Shown here: piece after piece, positions 37,690 through 46,684 of the stretch
Layout: every line of letters starts with the position of its first letter
Position numbering within the stretch: position 1 is the stretch's first letter
Source of the DNA: Verrucomicrobiota bacterium
Lineage (GTDB): Bacteria > Verrucomicrobiota > Verrucomicrobiae > Opitutales > CG1-02-43-26
NCBI GenBank assembly: GCA_013289195.1
Contig: JABDAI010000001.1
Coordinates: forward strand, 23,736 to 87,735
Direction of reading: 5' to 3'
Length of the DNA stretch: 64,000 nucleotides
Notes under the pieces: generated by a model
Databases searched by the model: none
What the model saw: the letters and a program-made list of their open reading frames with translations, nothing else
What the model was told of the DNA's origin: nothing
Made by a program: the position numbers and the translations under genes

Positions 37690-39591
37690 CTAACTAGAAT
37701 CTTTGAGCTCTTCAAGAAGGTCGACCCATTCTTTCATGGCTGTTTCTAATTTTTTTTCAATTTCGAGGTGGTTTTGAACAGTTTCGCTGCAAGAACTGTT
37801 GTTTTTAGCAAAAAATTCAGGTTCGCTCATCATTTCTTCGAGAGTCGTTTTTTGAATTTCGAGAGACTGAATTAAATCTTCCAATTCTTTAGATTTTTTC
37901 TTGAGTGTTGCAGATTCTTTATGCTGATCTTTTGGGGATGTAGAAACTTTAGGGGAAATTGTTTTTGTAGGAGAAGGAGCAGTAGGCTCATTTTCAATTT
38001 TTTCGAGGTATTCAGAGACATTGCCATAAAAAATGCGAGTGCCACTACGACTAATTTCGAGTACTTTATTGACTAAAGGATCTAGGAAAGCTCTGTCATG
38101 CGAGACAATAAAGAGGGTTCCTTCGTAAGCACGAAGGGCGTCTTGAAGTTTTTGTTTCGACTTCATATCTAAGTGATTGGTGGGTTCGTCCATGACTAGG
38201 CAATTAGCTTGCTGAACTAGCAAACAGGCAAGCGCGAGACGGCATTTTTCACCACCGGAGAGAACTTTAGTTTTTTTGAAAGCATCGTCTCCACGAAATA
38301 GAAAAGCACCCAGAATAGCACGCGGTGGCATGATTTTTTCGGCTGTTGCGGCATTTTCTATGACTTCAAGGACTGTACTTTCAGGATCGAGGGTATCCCC
38401 TTGGTGTTGTGCAAAGTAAGAGATTTGAACTTTTTGGCCTAAAATTCTTTCCCCTGAAGTGAGCGGTTCGACGCCTGCAAGGACTTTCGCAAACGTTGTC
38501 TTTCCTGCTCCATTGACTCCCACAACAGCGATACGGTCACCTTGTTCGAGTTTAAAATTAATGTTTTTAAAAACGACAAAGTCGTCGTAGGCTTTGGATA
38601 TATTTTTAAGCTCTAAAACTTTTTGAGCCGAAGGAGGAGCTTTGGGGAAACGGAAATTGATAGTCGATTCTTCTTGTTCTATTTCAATACGTTCGATTTT
38701 GGCCATGGCTTTAACACGACTTTGTACTTGCGATGCTTTGGATGCTTTGGCTCTAAATCGATCAATAAATTGTTGAGTTTTTTCCAAACTTTTTTGTTGG
38801 TTTTTATAAGCCTTTATAATTTGTTCTTTTCTTAAAGCACTTTCTCTTTCAAAGTATGAATAGTTTCCAGCATAGGCTTCGAGTTTGCCTAAAGAAAGTG
38901 CAAAAATACGGGTACATAATTCATCTAAAAAGGCGCGATCGTGAGAAATAATAATTAAGGCACCTTCATATTTTTTTAAATAATTTTCGACCCATCGTAA
39001 AGAAGTTAAGTCTAAGTGATTGGTAGGTTCGTCTAAAAGTAATAAGGAGGGTTCGCGTAGGAGTAATTTTGCAAGAGCAATACGCATTTGCCAACCGCCG
39101 CTGAATTCTGAACAATCTCTATCCATATCAGGAAGTGAGAAACCAAGGCCCATAAGGACTTTTTCAATCTTTGACTTTAGCTTAGCAGCATCCAAATCTT
39201 CTAAACGATGCTCGAGTGCGCCAATGATTTCGAGCAGATCGTAGTATTCTTCGTTATCAGGCATGAGGTCATCGAGACGGAGGTTAGCGTCGTCGAGTTG
39301 TTTTTTGAGAGTTAAAATATTATCAAAAGCAGACTCTACTTCTTTAAATAGGCTTTTACCGGAAGCTACAATACCGTCTTGAGGGAGGTAGCCGATTGTA
39401 ACATAATTAGCACAGTTGATTGTTCCGGATTCAAATTCGGTTAGGCCCATTAAAATTTTCAAAAGAGTGGATTTACCCGCACCATTTGATCCGACTAGGC
39501 CAATACGGTCTCGAGCCAAAATATTTACAGAAATGGCATCAAATATTACTTTGCTTCCATAGCTTAAGGTGAGTGAATCAATATCTATCAT
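37690..39591 (-). CDS. ABC-F family ATPase (633 aa)
   Basis: Two ABC nucleotide-binding domains in one chain and no transmembrane segment. Domain 1: Walker A GSNGAGKST, signature SGGWQMRIALAK, Walker B LLLLDEPTNHLD. Domain 2: GVNGAGKTT, LSGGEKCRLALA, CLVMDEPTNHLD. The linker between them (KAYKNQQKSLEKTQQFIDRFRAKASKASQVQSR) is the charged P-site tRNA interaction motif of ABC-F factors, and a C-terminal coiled coil (~560-630) resembles Uup. ABC-F proteins act on the ribosome to relieve stalled translation or resist antibiotics. Which subfamily cannot be decided by eye. Confidence 0.93.
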   Translation of the reverse strand: MIDIDSLTLSYGSKVIFDAISVNILARDRIGLVGSNGAGKSTLLKILMGLTEFESGTINCANYVTIGYLPQDGIVASGKSLFKEVESAFDNILTLKKQLDDANLRLDDLMPDNEEYYDLLEIIGALEHRLEDLDAAKLKSKIEKVLMGLGFSLPDMDRDCSEFSGGWQMRIALAKLLLREPSLLLLDEPTNHLDLTSLRWVENYLKKYEGALIIISHDRAFLDELCTRIFALSLGKLEAYAGNYSYFERESALRKEQIIKAYKNQQKSLEKTQQFIDRFRAKASKASQVQSRVKAMAKIERIEIEQEESTINFRFPKAPPSAQKVLELKNISKAYDDFVVFKNINFKLEQGDRIAVVGVNGAGKTTFAKVLAGVEPLTSGERILGQKVQISYFAQHQGDTLDPESTVLEVIENAATAEKIMPPRAILGAFLFRGDDAFKKTKVLSGGEKCRLALACLLVQQANCLVMDEPTNHLDMKSKQKLQDALRAYEGTLFIVSHDRAFLDPLVNKVLEISRSGTRIFYGNVSEYLEKIENEPTAPSPTKTISPKVSTSPKDQHKESATLKKKSKELEDLIQSLEIQKTTLEEMMSEPEFFAKNNSSCSETVQNHLEIEKKLETAMKEWVDLLEELKDSS

Positions 39592-39667
39592 TTGAAAAAA
39601 CTAATATAAAAAGAGTAGGTGAATAATAAAAAACTTCAATCAGAAGGATTAAAAAATCAATTTTAAG

Positions 39668-39755
39668 TGGCGGAAGGAGAGGGATTCGAACCCCCGGAGC
39701 CTTGCGGCTCAACGGTTTTCAAGACCGCCGCAATCGGCCACTCTGCCATCCTTCC
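39668..39755 (-). tRNA. tRNA-Ser (anticodon UGA)
   Basis: On the minus strand the 5' acceptor GGAAGGA pairs with TCCTTCC at the 3' end, followed by G and an encoded CCA (39668-39670). The anticodon loop CTTGAAA within GCGGTCTTGAAAACCGT gives UGA. A long variable arm (TTGAGCCGCAAGGCTCC) and T-loop GGTTCGAATCC are present, as expected for a class II tRNA. Confidence 0.95.
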
Positions 39756-39894
39756 TTAGCCAGTGGACTTGATATAATGTTATTTTGTTTGAATTGTCGA
39801 GAAAAAAAATAAATTTAGTCGGGCTTCGGAGTGCTTTAGCAGCAAGGGTCAGCATAATACTTCCAGTCATTATTTCAGCAATAGCACTTCCTAC

Positions 39895-40038
39895 TGCCTT
39901 TATGCCATCTAATGAGCCTTCTTCACTCGCAAGTGCTCGACGTACCTCGGGTACGCCTGTGCGCTTGCTCGATCAGAATGTCATTATCTGGCATAAATTC
40001 AAGTGACCTTTAGCCATTTTAATTTGGGAAATGGTATA
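39895..40038. mobile_element. MITE-like repeat, truncated copy B
   Basis: From TGCCTTTATGCC onward the sequence matches the core of copy A. It ends with a terminal repeat variant (AATTTGGGAAATGGTAT). The left terminal repeat is missing; instead the minus-strand frame of the core continues into 39820-39895 as a coding-like segment (GIKAVGSAIAEIM), suggesting the core came from a gene. It abuts an IS982 end and a fic remnant. Confidence 0.7.
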
Positions 40039-40042
40039 ATTA

Positions 40043-40056
40043 GACGAAACTCAGGT
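40043..40056. mobile_element. Solitary IS982 terminal repeat
   Basis: GACGAAACTCAGGT here is identical to the right end of the IS982 element at 42819-42832. No transposase is attached. It directly borders a truncated fic gene, which suggests that insertion or deletion by this element removed the 5' part of that gene. Confidence 0.6.
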
Positions 40057-40057
40057 T

Positions 40058-40247
40058 ATGAATTTAATTTTATTAAAAAATGGATTTCCTCCAGCAATTA
40101 TTCGAAAAAGAGATCGGCTTGAGTATATTAATGAGTCTTGAAAAAGCGCAACTTGGAGGAAGCAAGGACGACTATGAACAGATTATTACTGAAGCAATTA
40201 ATCGCTCATTGGATATCTATTTAAAAGCGCTTAAAGGTGAAGAATAA
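40058..40247 (+). pseudogene. C-terminal remnant of a Fic-family protein
   Basis: Reads MNLILLKNGFPPAIIRKRDR LEYIN, then, after a one-base frameshift at about 40129, SLEKAQLGGSKDDYEQIITE AINRSLDIYLKALKGEE and stop. The NG-PPAIIR and RSLDLYL segments are typical of the C-terminus of Fic/DOC AMP-transferase domains. The catalytic HxFx(D/E)GNGR motif would lie upstream and is lost. Truncated by the adjacent IS982 end and frameshifted, it cannot make a functional enzyme. Confidence 0.75.
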
Positions 40248-40260
40248 AATAATATCAATT

Positions 40261-40297
40261 CCCAAATTAAAATGACCAAAGGCCACTTGAATTTGGG
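40261..40297. mobile_element. MITE terminal-repeat fragment
   Basis: CCCAAATTAAAATGACC followed by AAAGGCCACTTGAATTTGGG matches the end region of copy B (as its reverse complement) and closes on itself as a short palindrome. It has no interior. Confidence 0.5.
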
Positions 40298-40323
40298 AAC
40301 TCATATAAATACCAAATAAATCC

Positions 40324-41871
40324 TTAATTATCAGACGAGAGAAGATAAGGAGACATTAGTGATATAAGTAAAACTAAAAAGAACATAATCAACATTTTGT
40401 TTCGGTGGGTTTCAGTGTCTTGATTTTGAGTGGATTCTATAGAACTGGCACCTTGATATTCAACTATTTGCTTTTCGCTAGACTCAGGAAAGGTTTCTTG
40501 GTCTGTGGGAGAATCGTTAGAATTGGTGATAAATAATTTAGTACATGGATTGCTGAGGCCTGCACAAACACTCAGCTCGTCTTGATAAACAAATTGGTAA
40601 ACGATATTAATATTATTCAGAAAATATAAATTTTCAATGATGTCATTTCCTTCGTAGGGATCAATTAAATTATTAAGGAAGAGGAATTCAAAAAAACTTC
40701 GACACACATTAACTAAATCAGGTATTACATTATTTTTTTCCCATTGTTTTACACGCTGTTGTATCACTGCAATTGCCATTCGTTGATCTGTTTGAAGTAT
40801 TTCTTGGGAATTATCCCTGAAATTTTTCTCTATTAAATAGCAAAGGATACGCAAAGCAACAAATTCGACTTCTTTGTTAAAAAAACTCAAGTTATTTACT
40901 ATATTTTTAGCCAATGCGATTTTTCTTTCTGCATCCAGAAAATTGTTTTTTAATAGTCTTTCAAATAGTCTCAATCTGATGACATCCATCTTCTTGAAAT
41001 CAGACAAGCTCATTATAACATCGTATATTGCCCACATCATCGACTTTACTTGATTTGCTGACTTTTGATCAAGCAATATAAAATGTCTATTTATAAAATG
41101 CATCGTGTCATATAAGACATTATTGAACAATTCTTGAGGGACGCTACATTTACATATAAAACATGAAAGTACTCCATAACTATTTAATTTGATAGTTTCT
41201 ATTCTCAAATAATGTTCTAACCATATCAAACTCGGCTCTTCAGGAATCAACCTAGTATCCTCTATACCCGAGCGTTGATATTCCGGGACAATATTCGCCA
41301 TTAATTCTAAAAAGCCGTTTGCACTGGGGATTTTATCATACAAATCATCAAGGAGACCACTATTCTTTAATCGCCTAAAACTTAGTTTCATTTCTCCAAT
41401 ATAGCATTGTTCTAGCTCATGAGTTAAATTTTGACTTGCAAGGGATTCTCTAAAATCCATGCATTTATTGCTCCCAATCGATTGTATAAATATTTCAAGC
41501 TTACTTGTGAAGTCCTGTAAATAAAAATTAAAATCATTCGCACTTAATCTTTCAAGATGGTCGTTTGAACATTGTTGAATATACGGAAGAATCTTCAATA
41601 CGAGTGCAACGGAGTTGAGTGAATCAAAACAATCACGACCTCGCAAAGTAGTTGAACATTTGAAAGGATTTGACAAACCTAGTACTAGATCACGGGCATT
41701 GAGATCCGAATAGTTGTAGCCATTTAATGAGTTTATCAGAGAAACAGTAAGTCTTTTCTTTTGACCCGCTTGCCCTTCTATAACATGCTGCGTAAAAGGA
41801 TTGTTTAAGTTGGCTTGCGTTAGCATTGCGTTGACGCTTTTATTAGAGATGGTGATCTGTTTAGTATTCAT
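40324..41871 (-). CDS. Tail-anchored helical protein of unknown function (515 aa)
   Basis: No recognisable family. The protein is predicted mostly helical from ~60 to ~430, with scattered cysteines. A Ser/Thr/Glu/Gln-rich linker (~445-490) leads to a single hydrophobic segment near the C-terminus (MLIMFFLVLLISLMSPYLL, ~494-512) followed by only a few residues. That is a tail-anchor topology with the bulk on the cytosolic side, or a delivered protein that inserts into a host membrane. The N-terminus (MNTKQITISNKSVNAMLTQA) lacks a signal peptide. It lies between mobile remnants, which hints at an accessory gene. Coding is supported by length and an undisturbed frame. Confidence 0.72.
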   Translation of the reverse strand: MNTKQITISNKSVNAMLTQANLNNPFTQHVIEGQAGQKKRLTVSLINSLNGYNYSDLNARDLVLGLSNPFKCSTTLRGRDCFDSLNSVALVLKILPYIQQCSNDHLERLSANDFNFYLQDFTSKLEIFIQSIGSNKCMDFRESLASQNLTHELEQCYIGEMKLSFRRLKNSGLLDDLYDKIPSANGFLELMANIVPEYQRSGIEDTRLIPEEPSLIWLEHYLRIETIKLNSYGVLSCFICKCSVPQELFNNVLYDTMHFINRHFILLDQKSANQVKSMMWAIYDVIMSLSDFKKMDVIRLRLFERLLKNNFLDAERKIALAKNIVNNLSFFNKEVEFVALRILCYLIEKNFRDNSQEILQTDQRMAIAVIQQRVKQWEKNNVIPDLVNVCRSFFEFLFLNNLIDPYEGNDIIENLYFLNNINIVYQFVYQDELSVCAGLSNPCTKLFITNSNDSPTDQETFPESSEKQIVEYQGASSIESTQNQDTETHRNKMLIMFFLVLLISLMSPYLLSSDN

Positions 41872-41998
41872 ATTAAGTAGTTAATTTTTGTATTTATATT
41901 TTAAATAGGTTTATTAGAGAATAGATAATCATTAATGTCAATAGCATTTTAAGAAATTATTTAAAATCAAAAAATGCAATTAAAAAAATAGCTTTTTA

Positions 41999-42832
41999 AC
42001 CTGAGTTTCGTCATCAAAATGGCTTGAATATTAATGAAAAAGCACTCTTAATGAGTGCCTTTGCTTTTTTGTAATATCGTAAAACTATTTTGTGAAGTCG
42101 ATGACTTCGTTAAACAACATCATGTCCAATGGAATCCTATTTTGCTTGCGTTTTATAATAAAGAGTTTCCAGATCTTGTTTGCTATTCATGGTTTGTTCG
42201 TTTAATTCCCAGGTGTCTTTTGCTTTTGTGTGCCTATGCCCGTAATTTAAGAGGTGAAGTTTCGGGTATCAATTTTATTGATAGTACCACTATTCAAGTT
42301 TGCAAGCCTAAGAGAATGAATCGCAATAAAGTTTTTAGAGGAATTGCTAAAAAAGGTAAATCCACTATTGGGTGGTTTTTTGGTTTCAAATTGCACTTGA
42401 TTGTTAACGATTCTGGAGAAATACTTTCCATTACTATTACTTCAGGCAATGTTGATGACAGAACACCTGTTCCTTATTTAGCTAAAGAATTATGGGGTAA
42501 ACTTTTTGGGGATAAAGGATACATCTCAAAAACACTCGGTGATTATCTCTTAAAACAAGGTACAACATTATTTACAGGGATGAGAAAAGGCATGAAAAAG
42601 CAGCTTATTCACTTGCAAGATAAAATCTTGTTAAGAAAGCGTTGTATCATCGAAACGATTAATGACCAATTAAAAAATATGTCTCAAATCGAGCATTCAC
42701 GTCATAGAAGTGTGAATAATTTTATGACCAATATGCTTAGCGGTATTATTGCCTATATGAAACAACCTAAAAAACCCTCTATTAAACATCAACTTCCCGC
42801 TCTAGCTCTAACTAATTAGACGAAACTCAGGT
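41999..42832 (+). mobile_element. IS982-family insertion sequence, internally deleted (834 bp)
   Basis: Terminal inverted repeats ACCTGAGTTTCGTC (41999-42012) and GACGAAACTCAGGT (42819-42832) bound one transposase frame. IS982 elements are normally close to 1 kb, so this copy is shortened. Other ends of the same family occur at 10730-10767 and 40043-40056. Confidence 0.85.
42055..42819 (+). pseudogene. IS982 transposase with internal deletion (254 aa remain)
   Basis: DDE transposase features are clear: LFCEVDDF near the N-terminus, FIDSTTIQVCK with the first Asp, FGDKGYIS with the second, and ETINDQLKNMSQIEHSRHRS with the catalytic Glu region. Relative to typical ~290-residue IS982 transposases about 40 residues are missing between QHHVQW and NPILLAF, the stretch that normally carries LSEIMTILIAFH-like helices. 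The frame is kept, using GTG at 42055. The loss of that block makes activity unlikely, hence the pseudogene call; it may still bind its ends. Confidence 0.8.
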
Positions 42833-43161
42833 TATTAAATTTTTAATTCCCAAAAAATTGACAATTTTGTAATTATAGTTTTATGTGAGTTGTGTTTTTA
42901 AATAAATCAGATCTTTTAAGTTTTAACTATAGTATATCAAACGGCTAACATTGCATTGGTCGTTTGATGTTTATATTTATAAAGCAGTAAAATTATCAAG
43001 TGCGGAAAACCTATAGACAAGATACTACGCTTGAGGATAATTTGCAAACTTGGGGAAATACGAATAACAAAACATGAAGTATGGGTTTTAAATTAAATGG
43101 AAGTAAAAAATAATATGTTCTAAATTTTGAAAAATAGGAGATATTATGATAGGTTTTGTTT
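42833..43161. other. Intergenic region with a hairpin
   Basis: 329 AT-rich bases between the IS and the second enoyl reductase. ATCAAACG (42936-42943) and CGTTTGAT (42961-42968) form an 8-bp stem with a 17-base loop and could be a regulator site or weak hairpin. From 43136 AGGAG is followed at five bases by ATG (43146), which opens a 12-codon frame (MIGFVYEEFKSY) running past the enoyl reductase start in another frame. Confidence 0.4.
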
Positions 43162-44157
43162 ATGAAGAATTTAAATCCTATTAAAATTACTTACCATCAA
43201 TTTGGTTCACCAATTGATGTGCTTCAACTGGAAACACTAGAATTAGTTAAACCTGGGCCAAGAGAGGTGGCAGTAAGGTTGCTAGCTAGTCCTATTAATC
43301 CGGTTGACGATATTATTATTTCAGGCGGATATCCTCCGATGAATCAATTGCCAGGAATTCCAGGAGTTGAAGGGGTGGGGGAAATCTATGCAGTTGGAGA
43401 AATGATTGATAAAGCGCTATTAAATAAGCATGTTAATATGCCCCCAGGTGGGGCTTGGCAAGAGAGTGTGATTGTTAATCCTGATGAACTCACCTATATA
43501 CCCAATGATATACCTGTTGAAATGGCAGCAATGGCTTTTATTAATCCGCCGACTGCATGGTTTCTTTTGCATGATTTTGTTACGCTTGCGCCAGGGGATT
43601 GGATTATTCAAAATGCTGCAAATTCTTCAGTGGGTATGTGTATTATTCAAATGGCAAAACACTTTGGGTTTAAAACAATTAATGTAGTTCGAGATGTTGC
43701 TTTATGGGAAAAACCTTTGAAAGAAATGGGTGCAAATGAGGTTGTTCAACAAGATTCAGAATGGTTTAAAGATGAAAAATACTGTAATAAGGCAAAATTG
43801 GCCTTGAATGCAGTTAGTGGCCATACGATCCTTGATTTGGTAGCAGCACTCGCCCCTGGAGGTATTCATGTTTCTTATGGAAGTCTTGTTACGGAGCCTA
43901 TTATTTTTCCTGTTGGGCCATTAATGTCTAATAATATTGCGCTAAAAGGATTTTCTTTATTTTCAAAACTGAAAATGAATATATTTAAAGAGGTGCTTAA
44001 TTCTATATTTGATTTTATGAGAAAGGGCATTATAGTGATTCCAGTAGAGAAGAAATATGCATTGTCTGACGTTAAAGAAGCTATCAAACATGAAGAAGAA
44101 TTTCATCGAAAAGGCAAAGTACTATTAATTTCAAACTGGAATCCTCCGACTGACTAG
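43162..44157 (+). CDS. 2-enoyl thioester reductase, Etr1p/MECR-like, second copy (331 aa)
   Basis: Paralogue of the gene at 7638-8636. INPVDDIIISGGYPPMN carries the tyrosine equivalent to the catalytic Tyr, PGVEGVGEI is the glycine loop, and NAANSSVGMCIIQMA the cofactor-binding motif. It lacks the zinc ligands of alcohol dehydrogenases. Expected role: NADPH reduction of trans-2-enoyl thioesters. I chose ATG 43162; TTG 43156 is also in frame. The good Shine-Dalgarno at 43136-43140 is better spaced for an out-of-frame ATG at 43146, as though one base had been lost or a leader frame were used. Confidence 0.82.
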   Translation: MKNLNPIKITYHQFGSPIDVLQLETLELVKPGPREVAVRLLASPINPVDDIIISGGYPPMNQLPGIPGVEGVGEIYAVGEMIDKALLNKHVNMPPGGAWQESVIVNPDELTYIPNDIPVEMAAMAFINPPTAWFLLHDFVTLAPGDWIIQNAANSSVGMCIIQMAKHFGFKTINVVRDVALWEKPLKEMGANEVVQQDSEWFKDEKYCNKAKLALNAVSGHTILDLVAALAPGGIHVSYGSLVTEPIIFPVGPLMSNNIALKGFSLFSKLKMNIFKEVLNSIFDFMRKGIIVIPVEKKYALSDVKEAIKHEEEFHRKGKVLLISNWNPPTD

Positions 44158-44228
44158 GTATTACTTCGCAAATTAAATCTTTTAAAGTATCGGAAAATTC
44201 AGGCAACAAGCTTGAATTTCGGATTTGC

Positions 44229-46658
44229 TTGCCCCCAAATCTTGAAGCTTCTGCGCCCCGCGATGCTATTGCTGTAAAAATAGAAGCAGTAGTGAATGGC
44301 CATATTCTTCCTCCAGAGAAAATCGATCGTACTTTGGTGTATACTTTAGCTAATCCCTTTGGGCAAATAGTCTGTTTGTTGGAAGAATGGTGTCAGGGTC
44401 CTCCAATATTTGGTATGTTACGTTTAGACCGAAGTAGGCTCCGACGGCTTCTTGATCTTTGTGTAGGCTTACCCAATGTCTTTCGTTTGGATAAAGGTCC
44501 TTTGCCGCTTCCTTGGGTCAATAATAGAATTCCAGGGGTCTATGAATTTTTGGAAGAAACTCCAGTTTTTCCAGCTCCAAGTACTTTGCCAACGAAAGGC
44601 GTTACTACAAAGATTACAGCTAAGTCTACAAAAAGTATTTCGGATGCTGTAACGGCTTTAAATGTGGATGGGTCGACGCAGTATCTTTCGATAGCATTGC
44701 CTTCAAGAAATAGTGATATGTATGAAAGGGCATTGGATTTATTAAAAGACAATAAGTTTCAACTGGAACCTGCGAATCGAAGGTGGTGGTTACGGGATAG
44801 GCACAAGGTGCTGAATTTTTTGGCCAAATATTGGGATTGTTTGAAAACGGAATTTAAGGCAGTTTTTACAAAGAATTTCCAGGAGAGAGTAGGTCAACTT
44901 AAAGTAGCGTCAATAGAATGTACGACGTCTGAAGATTTAAGTCTTAGTTTAACTTTAAGAACCCCTGGATTTGATGAAAATACGGTTCGTGAAAATCTTG
45001 CGCGTAGCCAATATTATGCGGAGTCGCAAAATGGATCGATTACTCTTATCCCTCCTTATCTTATTGAAAAAATGGTGGAAGCACAGCGGGAGTTAACTGG
45101 CGAGGTCAATCGTCCTCTTGCTTCTAAATTTTCTTTAAAATTGAATGCAGCACAATTGCCTTATAGTGAAGATTTGATAAATGACCTTATTGGCGAGAAT
45201 TTACAAACACCTGAAACTTGGAAAATGCGCAGTAAAGCGCTTAAAGAAGTAGCGCATCTTAAAATGCCAGATCTACCGTTGGCGCTTTATGAAACGCTGC
45301 GGGGATATCAGCGTATAGGCGTCGCTTGGCTTTATCATTTATATAATAACGAACTGGGGGGGATTTTAGCTGATGAAATGGGGTTAGGGAAAACTATACA
45401 GGCACTAGCGTTCATCTATGCGATTTCCCAATTGAAGGGAACTCCTTCGCTTGTGGTTTGTCCTGCGGGATTGGTTGAAAATTGGCGCCGTGAAGTAAAG
45501 CAATTTATTCCTTCTTGTAAAGTGTTTTGTCATCATGGACAAAATAGATTGCAGACCTTTGATGTTTTTGATTCCTATGATTTAATTATTACGTCGTACG
45601 GAACTTTAATTCGTGATGCGGAATTATTTCATAATATCGATTTTAATGCAGTAATAGCTGATGAGGCCCAGCATATAAAGAATCGTTATACGCAAAATGC
45701 CCGTGCACTTCGTAAATTATGTGCACAAGGACGGATCTTGCTTACAGGTACACCGATTGAAAATAGTCTCGATGATCTGCGTTCACTTTTTGAATTTCTT
45801 ATGCCAGGTTATTTGGTATCTTTGCCATCAACATTAAAACGAGAAGAACGCAAGTGGCATGATGATAGGGTGCGTGCACAAGTTGCCCCGTATATTTTAA
45901 GACGTTCAAAGGCTTTGGTCGCTCCAGAGTTGCCGGAAAAAATTCGAAAAACGCTCTTTTGTGAAATGGATAGTATTCAGACTGCGATGTATAAGGAATA
46001 TAAAGAGAAGACGCAACGCGCAATCTTTGAATTAGAGATGTCTGGAGCTAGCGATAGTAAAGTTCGATTTATGGCTATTACGCAGTTATTGCGATTAAGA
46101 CAAATTTGCGCTGATCCTCGTATTATTGATGAGAAAATATCTGGAGAAAATTCGGCAAAATTGCGTGCTCTTAAAGAACTCATTGAAGAAAGTATTGATG
46201 GTGGTCATAGGATGCTTATTTTTTCACAATTTGTATCTGTTCTTCAATTATTAAAAAGTGAATTAGAATCTCAAAATATTTCTTATTGTTATTTGGATGG
46301 ATCTACAAAAAATCGTTTAGAAGTCTGTGATCGCTTTAATAATGATTCTACAATTCCAATTTTTTTAATTTCATTAAAGGCTGGAGGAGTGGGACTTAAT
46401 TTAACAGGTGCAGATATTGTAGTTCATTTTGACCCTTGGTGGAATCCGGCTGTAGAAGAGCAAGCAACAGACCGGACGCATCGGATTGGGCAAAAGAAAA
46501 TTGTTACAAGTATCAAACTGATAGTGAGTGATACTATTGAGGAAAAAGTATTGGATTTACAAAAAATGAAGGCACATTTGCTGGAAGATTTATTTGAGTC
46601 CAGTGAAGCAGTAAATGTAAAAATAGGATTAGAGGATATTAAAGCATTAATTACTTGA
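44229..46658 (+). CDS. SNF2-family DEAD/DEAH-like DNA translocase (809 aa or longer)
   Basis: The C-terminal two-thirds is a full Swi2/Snf2 ATPase: LADEMGLGKTIQALAF (motif I), VCPAGLVENW (Ia), VIADEAQHIKN (II), LLTGTPIENS (III), RMLIFSQFVSVLQLL (IV), ISLKAGGVGLNLTGAD (V) and DRTHRIGQ (VI). Such proteins move along double-stranded DNA and remodel protein-DNA complexes. The ~340-residue N-terminal part is not recognised. The start is uncertain: TTG 44229 is the first usual start, but the frame is open and coding-like back to 44154 (SENSGNKLEFRIC) with no ATG or GTG there; ATT at 44160 is the best alternative. Confidence 0.88.
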   Translation: MPPNLEASAPRDAIAVKIEAVVNGHILPPEKIDRTLVYTLANPFGQIVCLLEEWCQGPPIFGMLRLDRSRLRRLLDLCVGLPNVFRLDKGPLPLPWVNNRIPGVYEFLEETPVFPAPSTLPTKGVTTKITAKSTKSISDAVTALNVDGSTQYLSIALPSRNSDMYERALDLLKDNKFQLEPANRRWWLRDRHKVLNFLAKYWDCLKTEFKAVFTKNFQERVGQLKVASIECTTSEDLSLSLTLRTPGFDENTVRENLARSQYYAESQNGSITLIPPYLIEKMVEAQRELTGEVNRPLASKFSLKLNAAQLPYSEDLINDLIGENLQTPETWKMRSKALKEVAHLKMPDLPLALYETLRGYQRIGVAWLYHLYNNELGGILADEMGLGKTIQALAFIYAISQLKGTPSLVVCPAGLVENWRREVKQFIPSCKVFCHHGQNRLQTFDVFDSYDLIITSYGTLIRDAELFHNIDFNAVIADEAQHIKNRYTQNARALRKLCAQGRILLTGTPIENSLDDLRSLFEFLMPGYLVSLPSTLKREERKWHDDRVRAQVAPYILRRSKALVAPELPEKIRKTLFCEMDSIQTAMYKEYKEKTQRAIFELEMSGASDSKVRFMAITQLLRLRQICADPRIIDEKISGENSAKLRALKELIEESIDGGHRMLIFSQFVSVLQLLKSELESQNISYCYLDGSTKNRLEVCDRFNNDSTIPIFLISLKAGGVGLNLTGADIVVHFDPWWNPAVEEQATDRTHRIGQKKIVTSIKLIVSDTIEEKVLDLQKMKAHLLEDLFESSEAVNVKIGLEDIKALIT

Positions 46659-46684
46659 AGAAGTCAGTAGGATTTATTGGAAAT

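Noticed and set aside
40058..40247. A small toxin-antitoxin gene
   Set aside because: The sequence matches only the C-terminal end of Fic proteins and contains a frameshift, so it is a remnant.
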